A DNA stretch of 64,000 nt from Pleionea sp. CnH1-48 (lineage in GTDB: Bacteria > Pseudomonadota > Gammaproteobacteria > Enterobacterales > Kangiellaceae): assembly GCF_024124665.1 (NCBI RefSeq), contig NZ_JAMXSB010000007.1, positions 248,001-312,000 on the forward strand. Direction: 5' to 3'. This document shows, piece by piece, positions 28,116-38,196 of the stretch. Under the pieces are notes generated by a model. The model saw only the letters and a list, made by a program, of their open reading frames with translations. It was not told the origin of the DNA and did not search any database. How positions within the stretch are numbered: position 1 is the stretch's first letter; every line of letters starts with the position of its first letter. The position numbers and the translations under genes are program-made.

Positions 28116-30191
28116 TTAATAGGTTGGTAGTTTGAAACCAGCAACCGAGCTGTTCAGCTCGTCTGCCAGCTCAGCCAACTTACCGATACTGCTCGCAGTA
28201 TTCAGTGTACCTTGCAATGTCTGGTTAGTGATTTCCTGGATAACGTTCATCGTATTGGAAACATGACCAGCTGATGCTGCTTGCTGACGTGCAGCGTTCG
28301 ATATGTTCTGGATCAATTCCGCCAAACTACTCGATACACGCTCGATTTCTTCCAGTGCAACACCCGCGTCTTGCGCCAGGCGAGCTCCACGTACCACCTC
28401 TGCGGTCGACGCTTCCATCGAGATTACCGCTTCGTTTGTATCGGTTTGGATGGTTTTTACCAGTGCTTCAATCTGTTTGGTTGCGTTACCAGAACGTTCC
28501 GCAAGTCGCTGTACCTCATCCGCAACAACCGCGAAACCACGACCGGCTTCACCCGCCATCGATGCCTGTATCGCCGCGTTCAATGCCAGAATGTTCGTTT
28601 GGTCCGAGATGTCGTTGATCAGAGATACGATATCCCCGATTTCCTGAGATGATTCACCCAGTCGCTTAATACGTTTTGATGTTTCTTGTATCTGCTCACG
28701 AATCGTGTCCATACCGCGAATTGTATTACGTACCACTTCGGCACCTTTTTTCGCGATGTCCACCGATTTTTCCGCTACCTGAGAGGACTCAGCGGCGTTG
28801 GCAGATACCTGTTCGATAGAGACGGCCATTTCGTTGATCGCCGCAGATGCTCCAGTAATCTCTTGTGCCTGATTCTTAGAGGCCTGGGCCAACTCGTTCG
28901 AGATGCCTTGCGTTTCTTCCGTTGCGTTTGACAGTTTTGCAACCGAGTCGTTGATCGTCGATACCAAGCTTCTCAATTGGTCGATGGTGTAGTTCATCGC
29001 ATCGGCTATCGCACCCGTGAAGTCCTCGGTTACCGTTGCGTTCGCTGTCAAGTCACCATCTGCCAGACCTTCCATCTCGTCCAGTAGTCGGATGATTGCT
29101 TGCTGGTTTCTTTCGTTCTGTTCACGTTCTCTCTCTGCCTGAGAGCGAGTTCTTGATTCACGCTGTCTGTCAGAGCTACGAATCTGTAAACCTAGTGCTA
29201 TCAAAAAGATTAATACTAATGCACCACCAGCAATCGAATACCAGTAGTGACCACTACCTACCTCAACACGTTGACCGTAAGAACGATAAGCATTTGCCAG
29301 TAACTCGGCTTGTTCTAGAAGTTTGTTGGATTGATCGAAGATTTGAGTAGAAGCTTGCTGAACTTTAAATAAGGTGTCGGTACTGCTGATTACTTTGGTT
29401 ACGTGCTCTTTTACTGTGACATAGAGGTTAGCGATTTCTTCCAAATCTTTACGCGCATCGGCGTTGGTGATTCGCTTTACGTCCAACATGGCATCACCGT
29501 TCAGCTGAGCATTTAGATACTCACCGAAGGTTTCAACGTCAGTACCAAAGTTTTCTGCAGCAACCAGAGCATCTTCTCCACCCTGCAATACTTTTTGGAA
29601 GCTTCGATTCAAACGTTCTGCAAACAGCATCTGACGAGACGCGAAATAGGTTTGCTCACCTGATGCACCAGAATCAAGTAAGATGTCATTAACTGTTTGA
29701 TAAAGAAACTGCATTTGAGGGATGGTAGCGGATAGTTCGGTCTGTATATCATACAAACCCGTTACTACGTCCTCATTTTCGATGATGATTTCGGCTTGGT
29801 CAGAAACCTCATTCCAAGTCGCCAAAATCTGGCCCATCTCTTTGTTGCGGATAGAGGCAGGCGTCTCATCAATTTGTGTAACTGGGTTTTGCCCCTGCTT
29901 GCTGTTCAAGCTTTCAAGCAGTTTATCAAAACGCTCTTTGGAGGCTTTTAACTGCCTAAACGCGTCAAGGTTACCCTCAGCGGCCTCGGTCGCGTTCTTT
30001 GCTACCTGCTGTGATGTTACCCGTAAGTCTTCCGCATTTGATGACCAACTCAATACGTTGTTACTACTACGGAAACCGAGATACAGATTAGCAATCGTTA
30101 ATATTAAGAAGAGTCCCAGGAGCCATACAACAATGCGAGTGCCACTGCCCCCATCTGCATTTAGGTTTTTATCTTTTACTGGTGCATTCAT
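28116..30191 (-). CDS. pilJ: Methyl-accepting chemoreceptor PilJ
   Basis: A 691-residue inner-membrane receptor that signals to ChpA, in P. aeruginosa in response to surface contact. TM1 is near residues 20-40 ([18 protein letters not shown]), the periplasmic part spans about 40-310 (PilJ-type sensor), and TM2 is [21 protein letters not shown]-like region and a long cytoplasmic signalling coiled coil follow, with the conserved tip reading [19 protein letters not shown] and then [19 protein letters not shown]. Gln in place of Glu in AAIQAS is noteworthy. The ATG at 30191 is chosen; TTG at 30206 is the only longer option and GGGAAC precedes the ATG by about nine bases. Confidence 0.95.
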   Translation of the reverse strand: MNAPVKDKNLNADGGSGTRIVVWLLGLFLILTIANLYLGFRSSNNVLSWSSNAEDLRVTSQQVAKNATEAAEGNLDAFRQLKASKERFDKLLESLNSKQGQNPVTQIDETPASIRNKEMGQILATWNEVSDQAEIIIENEDVVTGLYDIQTELSATIPQMQFLYQTVNDILLDSGASGEQTYFASRQMLFAERLNRSFQKVLQGGEDALVAAENFGTDVETFGEYLNAQLNGDAMLDVKRITNADARKDLEEIANLYVTVKEHVTKVISSTDTLFKVQQASTQIFDQSNKLLEQAELLANAYRSYGQRVEVGSGHYWYSIAGGALVLIFLIALGLQIRSSDRQRESRTRSQAEREREQNERNQQAIIRLLDEMEGLADGDLTANATVTEDFTGAIADAMNYTIDQLRSLVSTINDSVAKLSNATEETQGISNELAQASKNQAQEITGASAAINEMAVSIEQVSANAAESSQVAEKSVDIAKKGAEVVRNTIRGMDTIREQIQETSKRIKRLGESSQEIGDIVSLINDISDQTNILALNAAIQASMAGEAGRGFAVVADEVQRLAERSGNATKQIEALVKTIQTDTNEAVISMEASTAEVVRGARLAQDAGVALEEIERVSSSLAELIQNISNAARQQAASAGHVSNTMNVIQEITNQTLQGTLNTASSIGKLAELADELNSSVAGFKLPTY

Positions 30192-30250
30192 AGTTTTTGT
30201 TCCCAACTACATTTAGATCAAAGCCAAAAGAAAGGCGAATGGCTGCATAC

Positions 30251-30790
30251 TTACAAAGCAACTTGCATAAATGAAGGACTTTCAGCCAAAGCAAATGGGC
30301 TAAATACCTTCCACTCCTCTTCACCACGAGTAAACGCGCCCTTGACGTAAGGCAAGATGGCCTCATCGTCATTAACGTCTTCTCTTCGTTCGGAATCATC
30401 GAAGTGCTGTAGCCCCAAGACCTCATCAACCATAACACCGCTATGAATGCCGTTATGGTTGATGACAAGAATTCGCTGGCTACGCATTGAAGGGATTGCT
30501 TTACGACCAAGAAAGCCGTGCAAATCCATGATGGGCAATAAAGTACCCCGGATGTTAGCTAATCCCTTCACCCAAGAACGGGCGCCAGGTACTTTGGTAA
30601 AACCCGGCATCGAAAGAATTTCGGCTACCTCTTTTAATGGAGCAACATACTGAACTTTATTCAACCGAAATCCAACACCGGTCCAAAATCGCTCAGATTG
30701 CTCACTCCGAGGCATCGACGACGCAGCACTGCTTCGCCGTTCAATATCTACCAGAATTTCAAATGCAACATTTTGACTGGTTTCTACCAT
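30251..30790 (-). CDS. pilI: CheW-like adaptor PilI
   Basis: A 179-residue CheW-type coupling protein that should link PilJ to the ChpA kinase. The CheW fold is visible in GFRLNKVQYVAPLKEVAEIL, GARSWVKGLANIRGTLLPIMDL and HNGIHSGVMVDEVLGLQ. It sits between pilH and pilJ as in P. aeruginosa. The N-terminal 35 residues, before the domain, are polar. Confidence 0.93.
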   Translation of the reverse strand: MVETSQNVAFEILVDIERRSSAASSMPRSEQSERFWTGVGFRLNKVQYVAPLKEVAEILSMPGFTKVPGARSWVKGLANIRGTLLPIMDLHGFLGRKAIPSMRSQRILVINHNGIHSGVMVDEVLGLQHFDDSERREDVNDDEAILPYVKGAFTRGEEEWKVFSPFALAESPSFMQVAL

Positions 30791-30845
30791 GCTTATTATT
30801 CTCTACACGTGTTATAACAAGCTTCACAAGAAGCCTGAGCCAGGC

Positions 30846-31211
30846 TTAACCTTGCAAAACACCGTTAACCGTTTTCATTAGATTGCTTTCCTGCACGGGC
30901 TTAGTTAAATAATCTTTTGCCCCCTGACGCATACCCCAGATTTTGTCAGTTTCCTGATCTTTGGTGGTTACGATAATGACAGGAATATTGGATGTTTCTG
31001 GATCTTTCTTTAACTGACGGGTGGCCTGAAAACCATTTAACCCCGGCATAACAACATCCATCAAAACCAAATCCGGTTTCTCTTTTTTCGCACGCTCAAC
31101 GCCTGCCTCCCCATTTTCGGCGGTAAGCACTTCGTGCCCATGCTTTTCGAGGATACTGCTCAACACATGCGTTTCTGTTGGCGAATCGTCAACGATCAAT
31201 ACGCGCGCCAT
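30846..31211 (-). CDS. pilH: Response regulator PilH
   Basis: A 121-residue stand-alone CheY-like receiver domain. The acidic pair and phosphoacceptor are clear: VDDSPTETH at the N-terminus, LVLMDVVMPGLNGFQ with Asp about residue 52, VTTKDQ and YLTKPV with the conserved Lys. It begins at ATG 31211, preceded by AAGGGGG; a TTG upstream at 31232 is less likely. In P. aeruginosa PilH counteracts PilG, favouring retraction through PilT/PilU. It shares the operon with pilG. Confidence 0.94.
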   Translation of the reverse strand: MARVLIVDDSPTETHVLSSILEKHGHEVLTAENGEAGVERAKKEKPDLVLMDVVMPGLNGFQATRQLKKDPETSNIPVIIVTTKDQETDKIWGMRQGAKDYLTKPVQESNLMKTVNGVLQG

Positions 31212-31260
31212 GTAAAAACCCCCTTTACTCAAGAGTAAAATCTATTAATTCAACTTGCAG

Positions 31261-31659
31261 CTAGGCGCTCTGCCTGGCTCCACTAACATGTTGACGAATT
31301 GCATTAAGCAATTCATCACGACTAAATGGTTTTGTCAGATACTGATCAGAACCAACAATTCGGCCCTTTGCTTTGTCAAACAAGCCATCTTTGCTCGATA
31401 ACATAATCACAGGCGTACTTTGAAACGCCTTATTATTTTTAATCAAAGCACAAGTTTGATAGCCATCAAGGCGAGGCATCATAATATCGACGAAAATTAT
31501 ATCAGGCTTATGATCAGCAATTTTTGCTAACGCATCAAAACCATCGGTTGCAGTAACTACTTCGCAACCAACTTTCTTGAGCAGTGTTTCAGCGGTTCGA
31601 CGAATAGTTTTACTATCGTCAATCACCATTGCCTTTAAACCCTCAAAGGAACTATCCAT
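31261..31659 (-). CDS. pilG: Response regulator PilG
   Basis: A 132-residue CheY-like receiver domain. Seen: MVIDDSKTIRRTAETLL, the phosphoacceptor in FVDIMMPRLDGYQ, the Thr/Ser switch region LSSKDG and YLTKPFS. The ATG at 31659 has GAGGG six bases upstream; a TTG two codons earlier is also open. It is the first gene of the Pil-Chp operon. PilG in P. aeruginosa promotes pilus extension via PilB. Upstream lies a divergent promoter region shared with gshB. Confidence 0.94.
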   Translation of the reverse strand: MDSSFEGLKAMVIDDSKTIRRTAETLLKKVGCEVVTATDGFDALAKIADHKPDIIFVDIMMPRLDGYQTCALIKNNKAFQSTPVIMLSSKDGLFDKAKGRIVGSDQYLTKPFSRDELLNAIRQHVSGARQSA

Positions 31660-31940
31660 CACCAACCCTCTAAAAGGCGTAACTATACAGACCTTCTAAT
31701 ATCATTAAACGAGATTAACAAAAAGCTTATTTGCCTATTATTGCAGTTTTTTACCACAACTAACCCCTATAATCTACTCTGATTTTACTTAATATAGAAT
31801 AAGTTAGCTAACAAAGCTAAAGTAAATCATGGAGATCGAAGGCGACCCTTCCTCCAGCTAGTGATAGTCGCCATTACAGGATATACTCATACCACATAAA
31901 AAACAGTCACTTAGCCTGAACAGGCAGTAGGAGCGCATCA

Positions 31941-32894
31941 ATGTCACTTTCGATCGGTGTCATTATGGATCCCATAAACACTATCAATATAAAGAAAGAT
32001 AGCACGTTTGCCATGTTGCTGGAGGCAGAAATGCGCAATCACCAGCTATTTTACATGGAAATAGAAAATCTTTTACTAAGAGACGGACGCCCATTTGCGA
32101 TCTGCAAACCACTTCACGTTTATGACAACGATCAAAAATGGTTTGAGCTTGGCGCAACCGAAGAAGTCGACCTGGCCGATTTGGACGTAATACTAATGCG
32201 CAAAGACCCGCCTTTCAATATGGATTATATTTATTCCACTTATATTTTAGAGCTTGCTCAAAAAGAAGGCTCTTTAGTGGTTAATAATCCAGCAAGTTTA
32301 CGAGATTGTAACGAAAAACTCTTTACTGCCTGGTTTCCTGAATTGTGCCCTCCAACACTGGTATCTGCACAAGCCAACACCATCAAAGAGTTTGTAGCCA
32401 AACATGGAGACGTCATATTAAAACCACTTGATGGTATGGGCGGCGCTTCTATCTTTCGTATCAAAGAGAATGACCCAAATGTGAGTGTCATTATTGAGAC
32501 ACTTACTAATCATGGAAAACAACTTGCGATGGCGCAACGTTTTATTCCAGAGATCACCGAAGGCGATAAACGCATACTCATGGTTGATGGCGAAGCCATC
32601 CCCTATTGCCTCGCTCGTATTCCAGCCAGTGGAGAAACCCGAGGCAATCTGGCAGCAGGCGGACGCGGAGTCGCTCAACCTTTGTCAGAAAGCGATAAAG
32701 CCATTGCTGCCAAAATAGGGCCAGAGTTAAAAAAGCGCGGACTCTACTTTGTTGGTCTGGATGTGATTGGTGAATATGTCACAGAGATCAATGTCACCAG
32801 TCCCACCTGCATTCGAGAAATAGAAGCCGCTTTTGATACCTCAATCACGGCAAAGCTTTTTGATTCCTTAGAAAATACAGTCAACTCGCAATAA
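31941..32894 (+). CDS. gshB: Glutathione synthetase
   Basis: A 317-residue ATP-grasp enzyme that adds glycine to gamma-glutamylcysteine. It has the known prokaryotic GSH synthetase pattern: N-terminal IGVIMDPINTINIKKDSTFAML, RKDPPFNMDYIYSTYILE, the ATP-grasp loop VILKPLDGMGGASIFR, and the C-terminal GLDVIGEYVTEINVTSPTC. AGGAG lies nine bases upstream of the ATG. Gene order gshB-tonB-yqgE-yqgF next to pilG matches P. aeruginosa. A TATAAT element at 31768-31773 may be its -10 box. Confidence 0.97.
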   Translation: MSLSIGVIMDPINTINIKKDSTFAMLLEAEMRNHQLFYMEIENLLLRDGRPFAICKPLHVYDNDQKWFELGATEEVDLADLDVILMRKDPPFNMDYIYSTYILELAQKEGSLVVNNPASLRDCNEKLFTAWFPELCPPTLVSAQANTIKEFVAKHGDVILKPLDGMGGASIFRIKENDPNVSVIIETLTNHGKQLAMAQRFIPEITEGDKRILMVDGEAIPYCLARIPASGETRGNLAAGGRGVAQPLSESDKAIAAKIGPELKKRGLYFVGLDVIGEYVTEINVTSPTCIREIEAAFDTSITAKLFDSLENTVNSQ

Positions 32895-32905
32895 CGGTAG
32901 TAGTA

Positions 32906-33805
32906 ATGTTAGAAAACGGTGTTTTAAAAGAGACAGGCCCCAAAATCAGTGAGAATGATCGACTCACCTTTACCGTGTTTTTGGCGCTTGCCTTCCATGC
33001 AATGTTATTTTTGGGGATCGCTTTTGCAGCACCCGATCCCAATGCATCACTGTCTTCACCAGTGATGCAAGTCGTATTGGCGCAATACCACAGCCAGAAA
33101 AAACCTGATCAGGCCGACTTTGTTGGCCAGGATAATCAAGAAGGCGGTGGACAAAAAGACGTTGTGCAAACACCAACCACCACAGAACTGGCTCAAATCC
33201 CAGACCCTACTCGCCAGGCATCGGTTTCTTCTGTAGAGCCATCCGGTGCCAAGAGTACTCAGCCGCAGCCAGAGTTTCTAACCGCCGACCAAAGTAAGAA
33301 CACCATTTTTCTGGCCGAGCAAAGAGACGCTCAACAAACCAATGAGAATACCTTGCTTGATACTGCGACTCTGTTGCAAAAAAGCTACGAGCTTGCAGGT
33401 CTAAATGCTCGATTAGACGATAAACATCAAGCAGCTTCCAAAGAGAATTTACGTAAACGACAAGCTTCAGCGGCTATTCACCGCTCCTCTGATGCCATGT
33501 ATTTAAATTCCTGGATGCGCCGAATCGAAGAAGTGGGCAACAAAAACTACCCGGCTGCTGCACGACAAAAGAAAATCTATGGCGATCTGCTGCTTAAAGT
33601 TGCCGTTAACCGTGACGGCACCATCCGAGAAGTGAACATTATGGAATCTTCAGGCCATAAAATTCTGGATGATGCGGCCATTGCCATCGTACGGCGAGCG
33701 GCACCTTTTGCGCCATTTGATGAAGAACTTAAAAAGGATACTGATGTGCTAGAAATTGTCCGTTTATGGCAATTCCAGCCCGGTGATATTATCTCAACTC
33801 GATAA
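32906..33805 (+). CDS. TonB-family energy-transducing protein (TonB3-like)
   Basis: A 299-residue protein with one TM helix near residues 22-42 (FTVFLALAFHAMLFLGIAFA), a periplasmic Gln/Pro/Ser-rich linker, and a C-terminal TonB domain from about residue 205 (NYPAAARQKKIYGDLLLKVAVN and ESSGHKILDDAAIAIVRRAAPF). TonB proteins couple ExbBD-derived energy to the outer membrane. In P. aeruginosa the gene in this exact place (tonB3) is needed for twitching motility, so a link to type IV pili is likely. It lies 11 bp after gshB. Confidence 0.9.
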   Translation: MLENGVLKETGPKISENDRLTFTVFLALAFHAMLFLGIAFAAPDPNASLSSPVMQVVLAQYHSQKKPDQADFVGQDNQEGGGQKDVVQTPTTTELAQIPDPTRQASVSSVEPSGAKSTQPQPEFLTADQSKNTIFLAEQRDAQQTNENTLLDTATLLQKSYELAGLNARLDDKHQAASKENLRKRQASAAIHRSSDAMYLNSWMRRIEEVGNKNYPAAARQKKIYGDLLLKVAVNRDGTIREVNIMESSGHKILDDAAIAIVRRAAPFAPFDEELKKDTDVLEIVRLWQFQPGDIISTR

Positions 33806-33874
33806 TTTTGCCGATTTGCTCAAAAAACAACGAATTTGCCTTGTTTTTTTGATAGTAGCACTCACAATAAAACT

Positions 33875-34441
33875 ATGAGCGACTTTAATAGCCTAAAAAG
33901 CCATTTTCTAATCGCGATGCCTTCGTTACAAGATCCCAACTTTGTACAAGGCGTTGCCTTGCTGTGTGAGCACAACGAAGAAGGTGCCATGGGCATAGTC
34001 ATCAATCATCCTCTTAGCATCACAACCTCAGAGCTATTTGATCACCTGGAAATTCCTCTAGAAACTTCGCTAATGGAACAAGAAGGTTCGGTGATGGCAG
34101 GAGGCCCGGTTCAAACTGATCGCGGCTTCGTGGTTCATAGAACAGGCCAGCTATGGCAATCCAGCTTAGACATTAGCGAACAAATCACGATTACCACCTC
34201 TCCAGATATTCTGGTCTCAATGGCTCAAAATGGCGGTCCTGCTGAAGCCTTCATCGCGCTAGGTTATGCCGGTTGGGGCCCAGGCCAGCTCGAGCAAGAG
34301 ATTACTGATAACTCCTGGTTGTGTGTGCCTGCAGATGCCGATATTATCTTTAACACCAAAGTTGAAGAACGCTGGCAAAAGGCCATTGAATTACTTGGCA
34401 TCAGTTCAGCTCAAATCAGTACCACAGTCGGACACGCCTGA
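33875..34441 (+). CDS. yqgE: YqgE/AlgH family (UPF0301) protein
   Basis: A 188-residue cytoplasmic protein of the AlgH/UPF0301 family. Visible motifs: SHFLIAMPSLQDPNFVQGVALLCEHNEEGAMGIV at the start (family signature, fold position 8-42) and LGYAGWGPGQLEQEI near residue 130. The ATG at 33875 is chosen over a TTG at 33836, since the family starts a few residues before the signature. The function is not established; AlgH was linked with alginate regulation in P. aeruginosa. The gene precedes yqgF, as usual in gammaproteobacteria. Confidence 0.92.
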   Translation: MSDFNSLKSHFLIAMPSLQDPNFVQGVALLCEHNEEGAMGIVINHPLSITTSELFDHLEIPLETSLMEQEGSVMAGGPVQTDRGFVVHRTGQLWQSSLDISEQITITTSPDILVSMAQNGGPAEAFIALGYAGWGPGQLEQEITDNSWLCVPADADIIFNTKVEERWQKAIELLGISSAQISTTVGHA

Positions 34442-34450
34442 TATCTTTTT

Positions 34451-34888
34451 ATGACAAAACCACAAACTCTCCTAAGCTTTGACTTCGGCGAACGCAGTAT
34501 TGGTGTCGCTTTTGGGCAAGCTATTACGGGTAGCGCCCGTCCCCTAAATGCCCTTAAGGCAAACAATGGTCAACCCAACTGGGATCAAGTTGCTGCACTT
34601 TTAAAAGAGTGGAAACCCGATGCATTGGTTGTCGGCTGCCCTTTGAATATGGATGGGACTGAACAAGAGCTCACACTAAGAGCACGCAAATTCGCCAAAC
34701 GGCTCCATGGTCGCTTTGGTCTAAAAGTTTACGAAATGGACGAACGACTGAGTACTGTCGAAGCTCGCAGCCGACTGTTTGATGAAGGCGGTTACCGCTC
34801 ACTGGAAAAAGGCAGGATAGACAGCGAATCAGCTGTCATCATTATGGAATCCTGGTTTAGTTACGGCGATGATACCCCTGCGTATTAA
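34451..34888 (+). CDS. yqgF: Holliday-junction-resolvase-like nuclease YqgF/RuvX
   Basis: A 145-residue RNase H-fold protein. The active-site pattern is visible: [16 protein letters not shown] with its Asp, [13 protein letters not shown], and [13 protein letters not shown] followed by [11 protein letters not shown]. In E. coli YqgF is needed for 16S rRNA 5'-end maturation. It is ten bases after yqgE, and its last 20 bp overlap the next gene, so all are likely one operon with gshB and tonB. Confidence 0.92.
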   Translation: MTKPQTLLSFDFGERSIGVAFGQAITGSARPLNALKANNGQPNWDQVAALLKEWKPDALVVGCPLNMDGTEQELTLRARKFAKRLHGRFGLKVYEMDERLSTVEARSRLFDEGGYRSLEKGRIDSESAVIIMESWFSYGDDTPAY

Positions 34889-35504
34889 GCAAACTCATTG
34901 CACCGCCTACACCGCCCAAACATTTATCGTTGAGGCTGATATTCTTGATAGCTTTCAGGCCTCAGCTTCCTATTATGAAGTCGCCATTAATAATAAAGCA
35001 TACCCCGTTCTATCCATTCACGAAAACAAGCTAAAACTACTCAGCTCAGAACAAACTCTGCCGCAAACCCTATCATTAGTTCCGAAATCCATTTCGATTG
35101 AAGATCCTGAACTTATCATTACCGATAGCAATGGCTTAATCATTGCCAGCCATCTGTTGCTTAAACATCAAAAACAATGGCAAGCCAAACGCTTATTACT
35201 CATCAGCAATTATCAGGAGAACACGCTCTTTAAACCGAGACCATCACAAATCATGGTGAGTTCTATCCCTCCATACGCTATAGCCTCCGTTCCACTGTGG
35301 GAAGATCTGGGTTTTGCCAGTCGCCTTTGCCATCCGGATCACCCCGGCTGTTATGACGAATCTCCACTTTCACTAAGCCAACGTCTTAAAAGCTCAGATA
35401 GTGAAATCGAATCCCTACTCTTGATTGGTGATTTTTCAGAAGAGTTAGATCAATGGGATAAAGAATTTCCCTGTTTCAATTATTGGTCAGTTAAATTAAG
35501 CTAA
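34869..35504 (+). CDS. Protein of unknown function, possibly flavodoxin-reductase-like
   Basis: A 211-residue protein whose start overlaps yqgF by 20 bp in another frame. It has no TM segment or signal peptide. N-terminal residues look like beta strands ([18 protein letters not shown]), and the C-terminal half contains [30 protein letters not shown]. The latter is loosely reminiscent of ferredoxin-NADP-reductase-like proteins with a similar Cys-containing end, but I cannot support a specific function. The position after yqgF is taken by pyrR/pyrB in P. aeruginosa; here those genes are absent. Confidence 0.7.
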   Translation: MIPLRIKQTHCTAYTAQTFIVEADILDSFQASASYYEVAINNKAYPVLSIHENKLKLLSSEQTLPQTLSLVPKSISIEDPELIITDSNGLIIASHLLLKHQKQWQAKRLLLISNYQENTLFKPRPSQIMVSSIPPYAIASVPLWEDLGFASRLCHPDHPGCYDESPLSLSQRLKSSDSEIESLLLIGDFSEELDQWDKEFPCFNYWSVKLS

Positions 35505-35538
35505 GGCACCACTTTGCAGCAAGGAATGCCAAACAGTA

Positions 35539-36567
35539 ATGAACCAAAAACCTCAAATTTTTCTGCAATATCCTTCTCTCGAAAATAACATTCCCTGGAT
35601 ACCTCTGATAAATGCCCCTACGCCAGTAGAGCAGTTAGAACTTCCACAAAATAGCGAATATGGTGCCATCGACAATTTATGGATAAAACGGGATGACCTG
35701 ACTCATTCTCTGTATGGCGGTAATAAAGTCAGAAAGCTGGAGTTTATTCTGGCTGATGTTATCAGGAAGAAGAAAAGAAACATTGTTACCCTGGGGGCAA
35801 TAGGCACTAATCATGGCATTGCCACTTCACTGTTTGGTCATCTAAAAGGCATTGGTTGTACTATTTATACTTTCGATCAACCAGTCACATCGACGGTGAA
35901 AGAAAACCAGAAGTTACTCGAGCATCTGGGAACGACATTAAAACACAAAGGCACGATCCTTAGAGCCGCTTTAAGTTTTTATTGCAGCCAAGTTTTTAGC
36001 AGAGCCGGTGCTTATTATCTGCCAGCTGGCGGCTCGAGTCTTTTAGGCTGTCTGGGGTTTGTTAATGCGGCGTTTGAGCTCAAGACTCAAATAGACTCTG
36101 GACTACTGATAGAGCCAGACTATATTTATTGTCCTGTTGGCTCTAGTGGCACACTTGCCGGGCTAACCCTAGGCTGTAAACTGGCTGGCTTAAATGCCTC
36201 TGTAATTGGTGTTCGAGTAGCGCCTTCACATCTGGGTGTTATCCCCATTTGCACGACAAAAACTATCAGCACTCTGATGGAAAAAACCTATAAATATTTA
36301 AGAAAACTGGCTATTGAAGTTCCAGAGATATCTATGCCAACAATAGATCTTAAAGAGTCATTTTATGGGGATGGATATGGCTGCCCGACAGAGTCAGGAA
36401 CCAAAGCCATTAATTTGTTCAGTAAAGCAGATATAAAACTAGAGTCTACCTATACAGCAAAATCAGTGGCGGCGGCATTACAGCACTGTAAAGAAAGTCC
36501 TGACAAAAAAACTCTATACTGGCATACTTTTAACTCAGTTGATACTTTATCCCAGTTAAGTAATTAA
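35539..36567 (+). CDS. PLP-dependent deaminase/desulfhydrase (ACC deaminase / D-cysteine desulfhydrase family)
   Basis: A 342-residue fold-type II PLP enzyme. The PLP-binding Lys63 is in SLYGGNKVRKLEF. An ATLGAIGTNHGIA-like stretch (residues 80-92) contacts the cofactor, and the phosphate-binding glycine loop is VGSSGTLAGLTLG at about 200. The family converts D-cysteine or 1-aminocyclopropane-1-carboxylate to a keto acid with release of ammonia (and sulfide). Which substrate it uses cannot be told. No neighbouring gene suggests one. It starts 34 bp after the previous gene. Confidence 0.85.
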   Translation: MNQKPQIFLQYPSLENNIPWIPLINAPTPVEQLELPQNSEYGAIDNLWIKRDDLTHSLYGGNKVRKLEFILADVIRKKKRNIVTLGAIGTNHGIATSLFGHLKGIGCTIYTFDQPVTSTVKENQKLLEHLGTTLKHKGTILRAALSFYCSQVFSRAGAYYLPAGGSSLLGCLGFVNAAFELKTQIDSGLLIEPDYIYCPVGSSGTLAGLTLGCKLAGLNASVIGVRVAPSHLGVIPICTTKTISTLMEKTYKYLRKLAIEVPEISMPTIDLKESFYGDGYGCPTESGTKAINLFSKADIKLESTYTAKSVAAALQHCKESPDKKTLYWHTFNSVDTLSQLSN

Positions 36568-36733
36568 AGAGTCTAAATGGAATATAACTCAAAGAGGATC
36601 ACAAACTGGTTTCAGATACTATGAATCGATAGCGTTTCTCTTTTCAATTAGCGACTAGGGGAATTTTTAAGTGTTGAACCGTTTAAAAATAATCATTAAC
36701 ACTTAGTTTATAGGAAAATATTAAGGTTTATTC

Positions 36734-37555
36734 GTGGACGCTAGTAAGTTATTTGATTTTTCGATTTTCGCTGGAGAGCTTGCTCTCAGTGTGATTATAG
36801 ATACTTTGCCACGTGCAATTGGCTTCGGGTTGATAGGGGTTATTTTATCAATACTATGCTTAAGTTTTGTGCACAGAAGAAAAATGTATTATAGAGAAAA
36901 AATATTGTGGAACCTTGCAACGAAATTGCATTATCCATTGTGGATGTTTGCTTTTCTGATATTTGGTATGGTCTGCGGCTCAATAAGTGCAACGAAGTCT
37001 ATTGCTGTAAAAACCTTGGATGAACAGCTAGAACCTTTTTTAGTGTCAAAACTTCCAGAGCTTAAGGAGTTTCTGACATCCAGATTACCCGCTCAATTTG
37101 GTGATGAATTGCTTACTGTTAACGATGCCTCACAGTATTTCAATGAACAGTTATCTTTACGAGAAGAGCCAGGGAAAAGCACATCCAAAAATGGCATTGA
37201 GAATTATATTAGCCAGGAACTAAGTGATCGTATAGCTATCTATATGATGGAATATACGTTACAAGAAGTGATTAAGGAACTGGGATTAACCTCAGGGTTA
37301 GACGATAACATAGTTGAGTTTAGCGCTATTCTACTTGTGACAGTTGACTTTTCTAACATAGAAAAAAGTGCAGCTCAAGCTACAACAAAGATAGTAAAGA
37401 AACAAACTAAAGCTGCTCTAAATACTTTATATCTTAATGCTCTCCTATATTTCCTCTTGTTCATTAGCATACTTTGCTTGGAGCCATTACTTTATTATAA
37501 GTGGTGGCTGCCACGAAATAAGAAGCCACAAACTTACGAAGAACAAAATATTTGA
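36734..37555 (+). CDS. Unknown membrane protein with three hydrophobic segments
   Basis: A 273-residue protein starting with GTG at 36734. Hydrophobic segments occur near residues 25-48 (IGFGLIGVILSILCLSFV), 70-90 (WMFAFLIFGMVCGSIS) and 232-254 (ALLYFLLFISILCLEPLLYY). Between the second and third is a large, mostly helical soluble domain of about 140 residues, probably periplasmic. No family is recognised. It is followed by the Imm11 gene on the opposite strand. With the next three genes it makes an accessory islet between the conserved gshB and pilT/U blocks. Confidence 0.65.
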   Translation: MDASKLFDFSIFAGELALSVIIDTLPRAIGFGLIGVILSILCLSFVHRRKMYYREKILWNLATKLHYPLWMFAFLIFGMVCGSISATKSIAVKTLDEQLEPFLVSKLPELKEFLTSRLPAQFGDELLTVNDASQYFNEQLSLREEPGKSTSKNGIENYISQELSDRIAIYMMEYTLQEVIKELGLTSGLDDNIVEFSAILLVTVDFSNIEKSAAQATTKIVKKQTKAALNTLYLNALLYFLLFISILCLEPLLYYKWWLPRNKKPQTYEEQNI

Positions 37556-37582
37556 AAACCTAACTTTTGCATCTCAAGATAG

Positions 37583-38158
37583 CTACCCTACCCCGTTATA
37601 ACCTTTCGCAGGAGGAAAATACAGCCCCGTCACTCCCTCAGATTCAAGCAACTCTGCCAAGTCAGAGCGAATAATAATCACCGACCCCCAGTGCTTAAGA
37701 CGAAACAACTTGCTGCTTGGAGGAATTTTATCTTCGTTGAGAACCATACTCTCACACCCCATAAGCTCCTCTGGCGCCAGAGGGTTCCATTCAACCACTG
37801 AAGCCTCTTGATCGATACAATCAACGATCTCCTTGGGGTGAAGAATAAAGTAATTATCGGGTTCTGGATGGCCTTTGTGGTTCAGAATAGTCACGGGAAG
37901 AAATTCTATATTCCCTTCGGGCAGCTCTTTAGCGAGAATGTCGACGATTTTTTGAGAAACGATTGGAAATATCGAGCCATAAGGATTATCGACAAGCTCT
38001 ATGTCCTCTGGATAATCATCATCCATTGGGACAGTAACATCATCGGGCCAACTGCAGTGCAAGTCCTCACCCAGATATTGTGACTCATCATCTACAAGTG
38101 GCGAGTCTAATACGCAATACCCATCTTCCTGGTCGCTACTCCACCTTAAAAACTCCAT
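37583..38158 (-). CDS. Imm11-family immunity protein (DUF1629), orphan
   Basis: A 191-residue cytoplasmic protein. The C-terminal half fits the Imm11/DUF1629 family (PF07791): HPEPDNYFILHPKEIVDCIDQ, then SKLFRLKHWGSVIIIRSDLAELLESEGVTGLYFPP. Imm11 proteins are found as immunity partners of polymorphic toxins. No toxin gene lies beside it: the neighbour on the same strand is a small secreted protein. It could be an orphan immunity gene protecting against toxins from relatives. It ends near the 3' end of the unknown membrane protein on the other strand. Confidence 0.75.
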   Translation of the reverse strand: MEFLRWSSDQEDGYCVLDSPLVDDESQYLGEDLHCSWPDDVTVPMDDDYPEDIELVDNPYGSIFPIVSQKIVDILAKELPEGNIEFLPVTILNHKGHPEPDNYFILHPKEIVDCIDQEASVVEWNPLAPEELMGCESMVLNEDKIPPSSKLFRLKHWGSVIIIRSDLAELLESEGVTGLYFPPAKGYNGVG

Positions 38159-38196
38159 CGTCTATCTCCTGATAAATTCTTTTGATCTTCAAGTCA

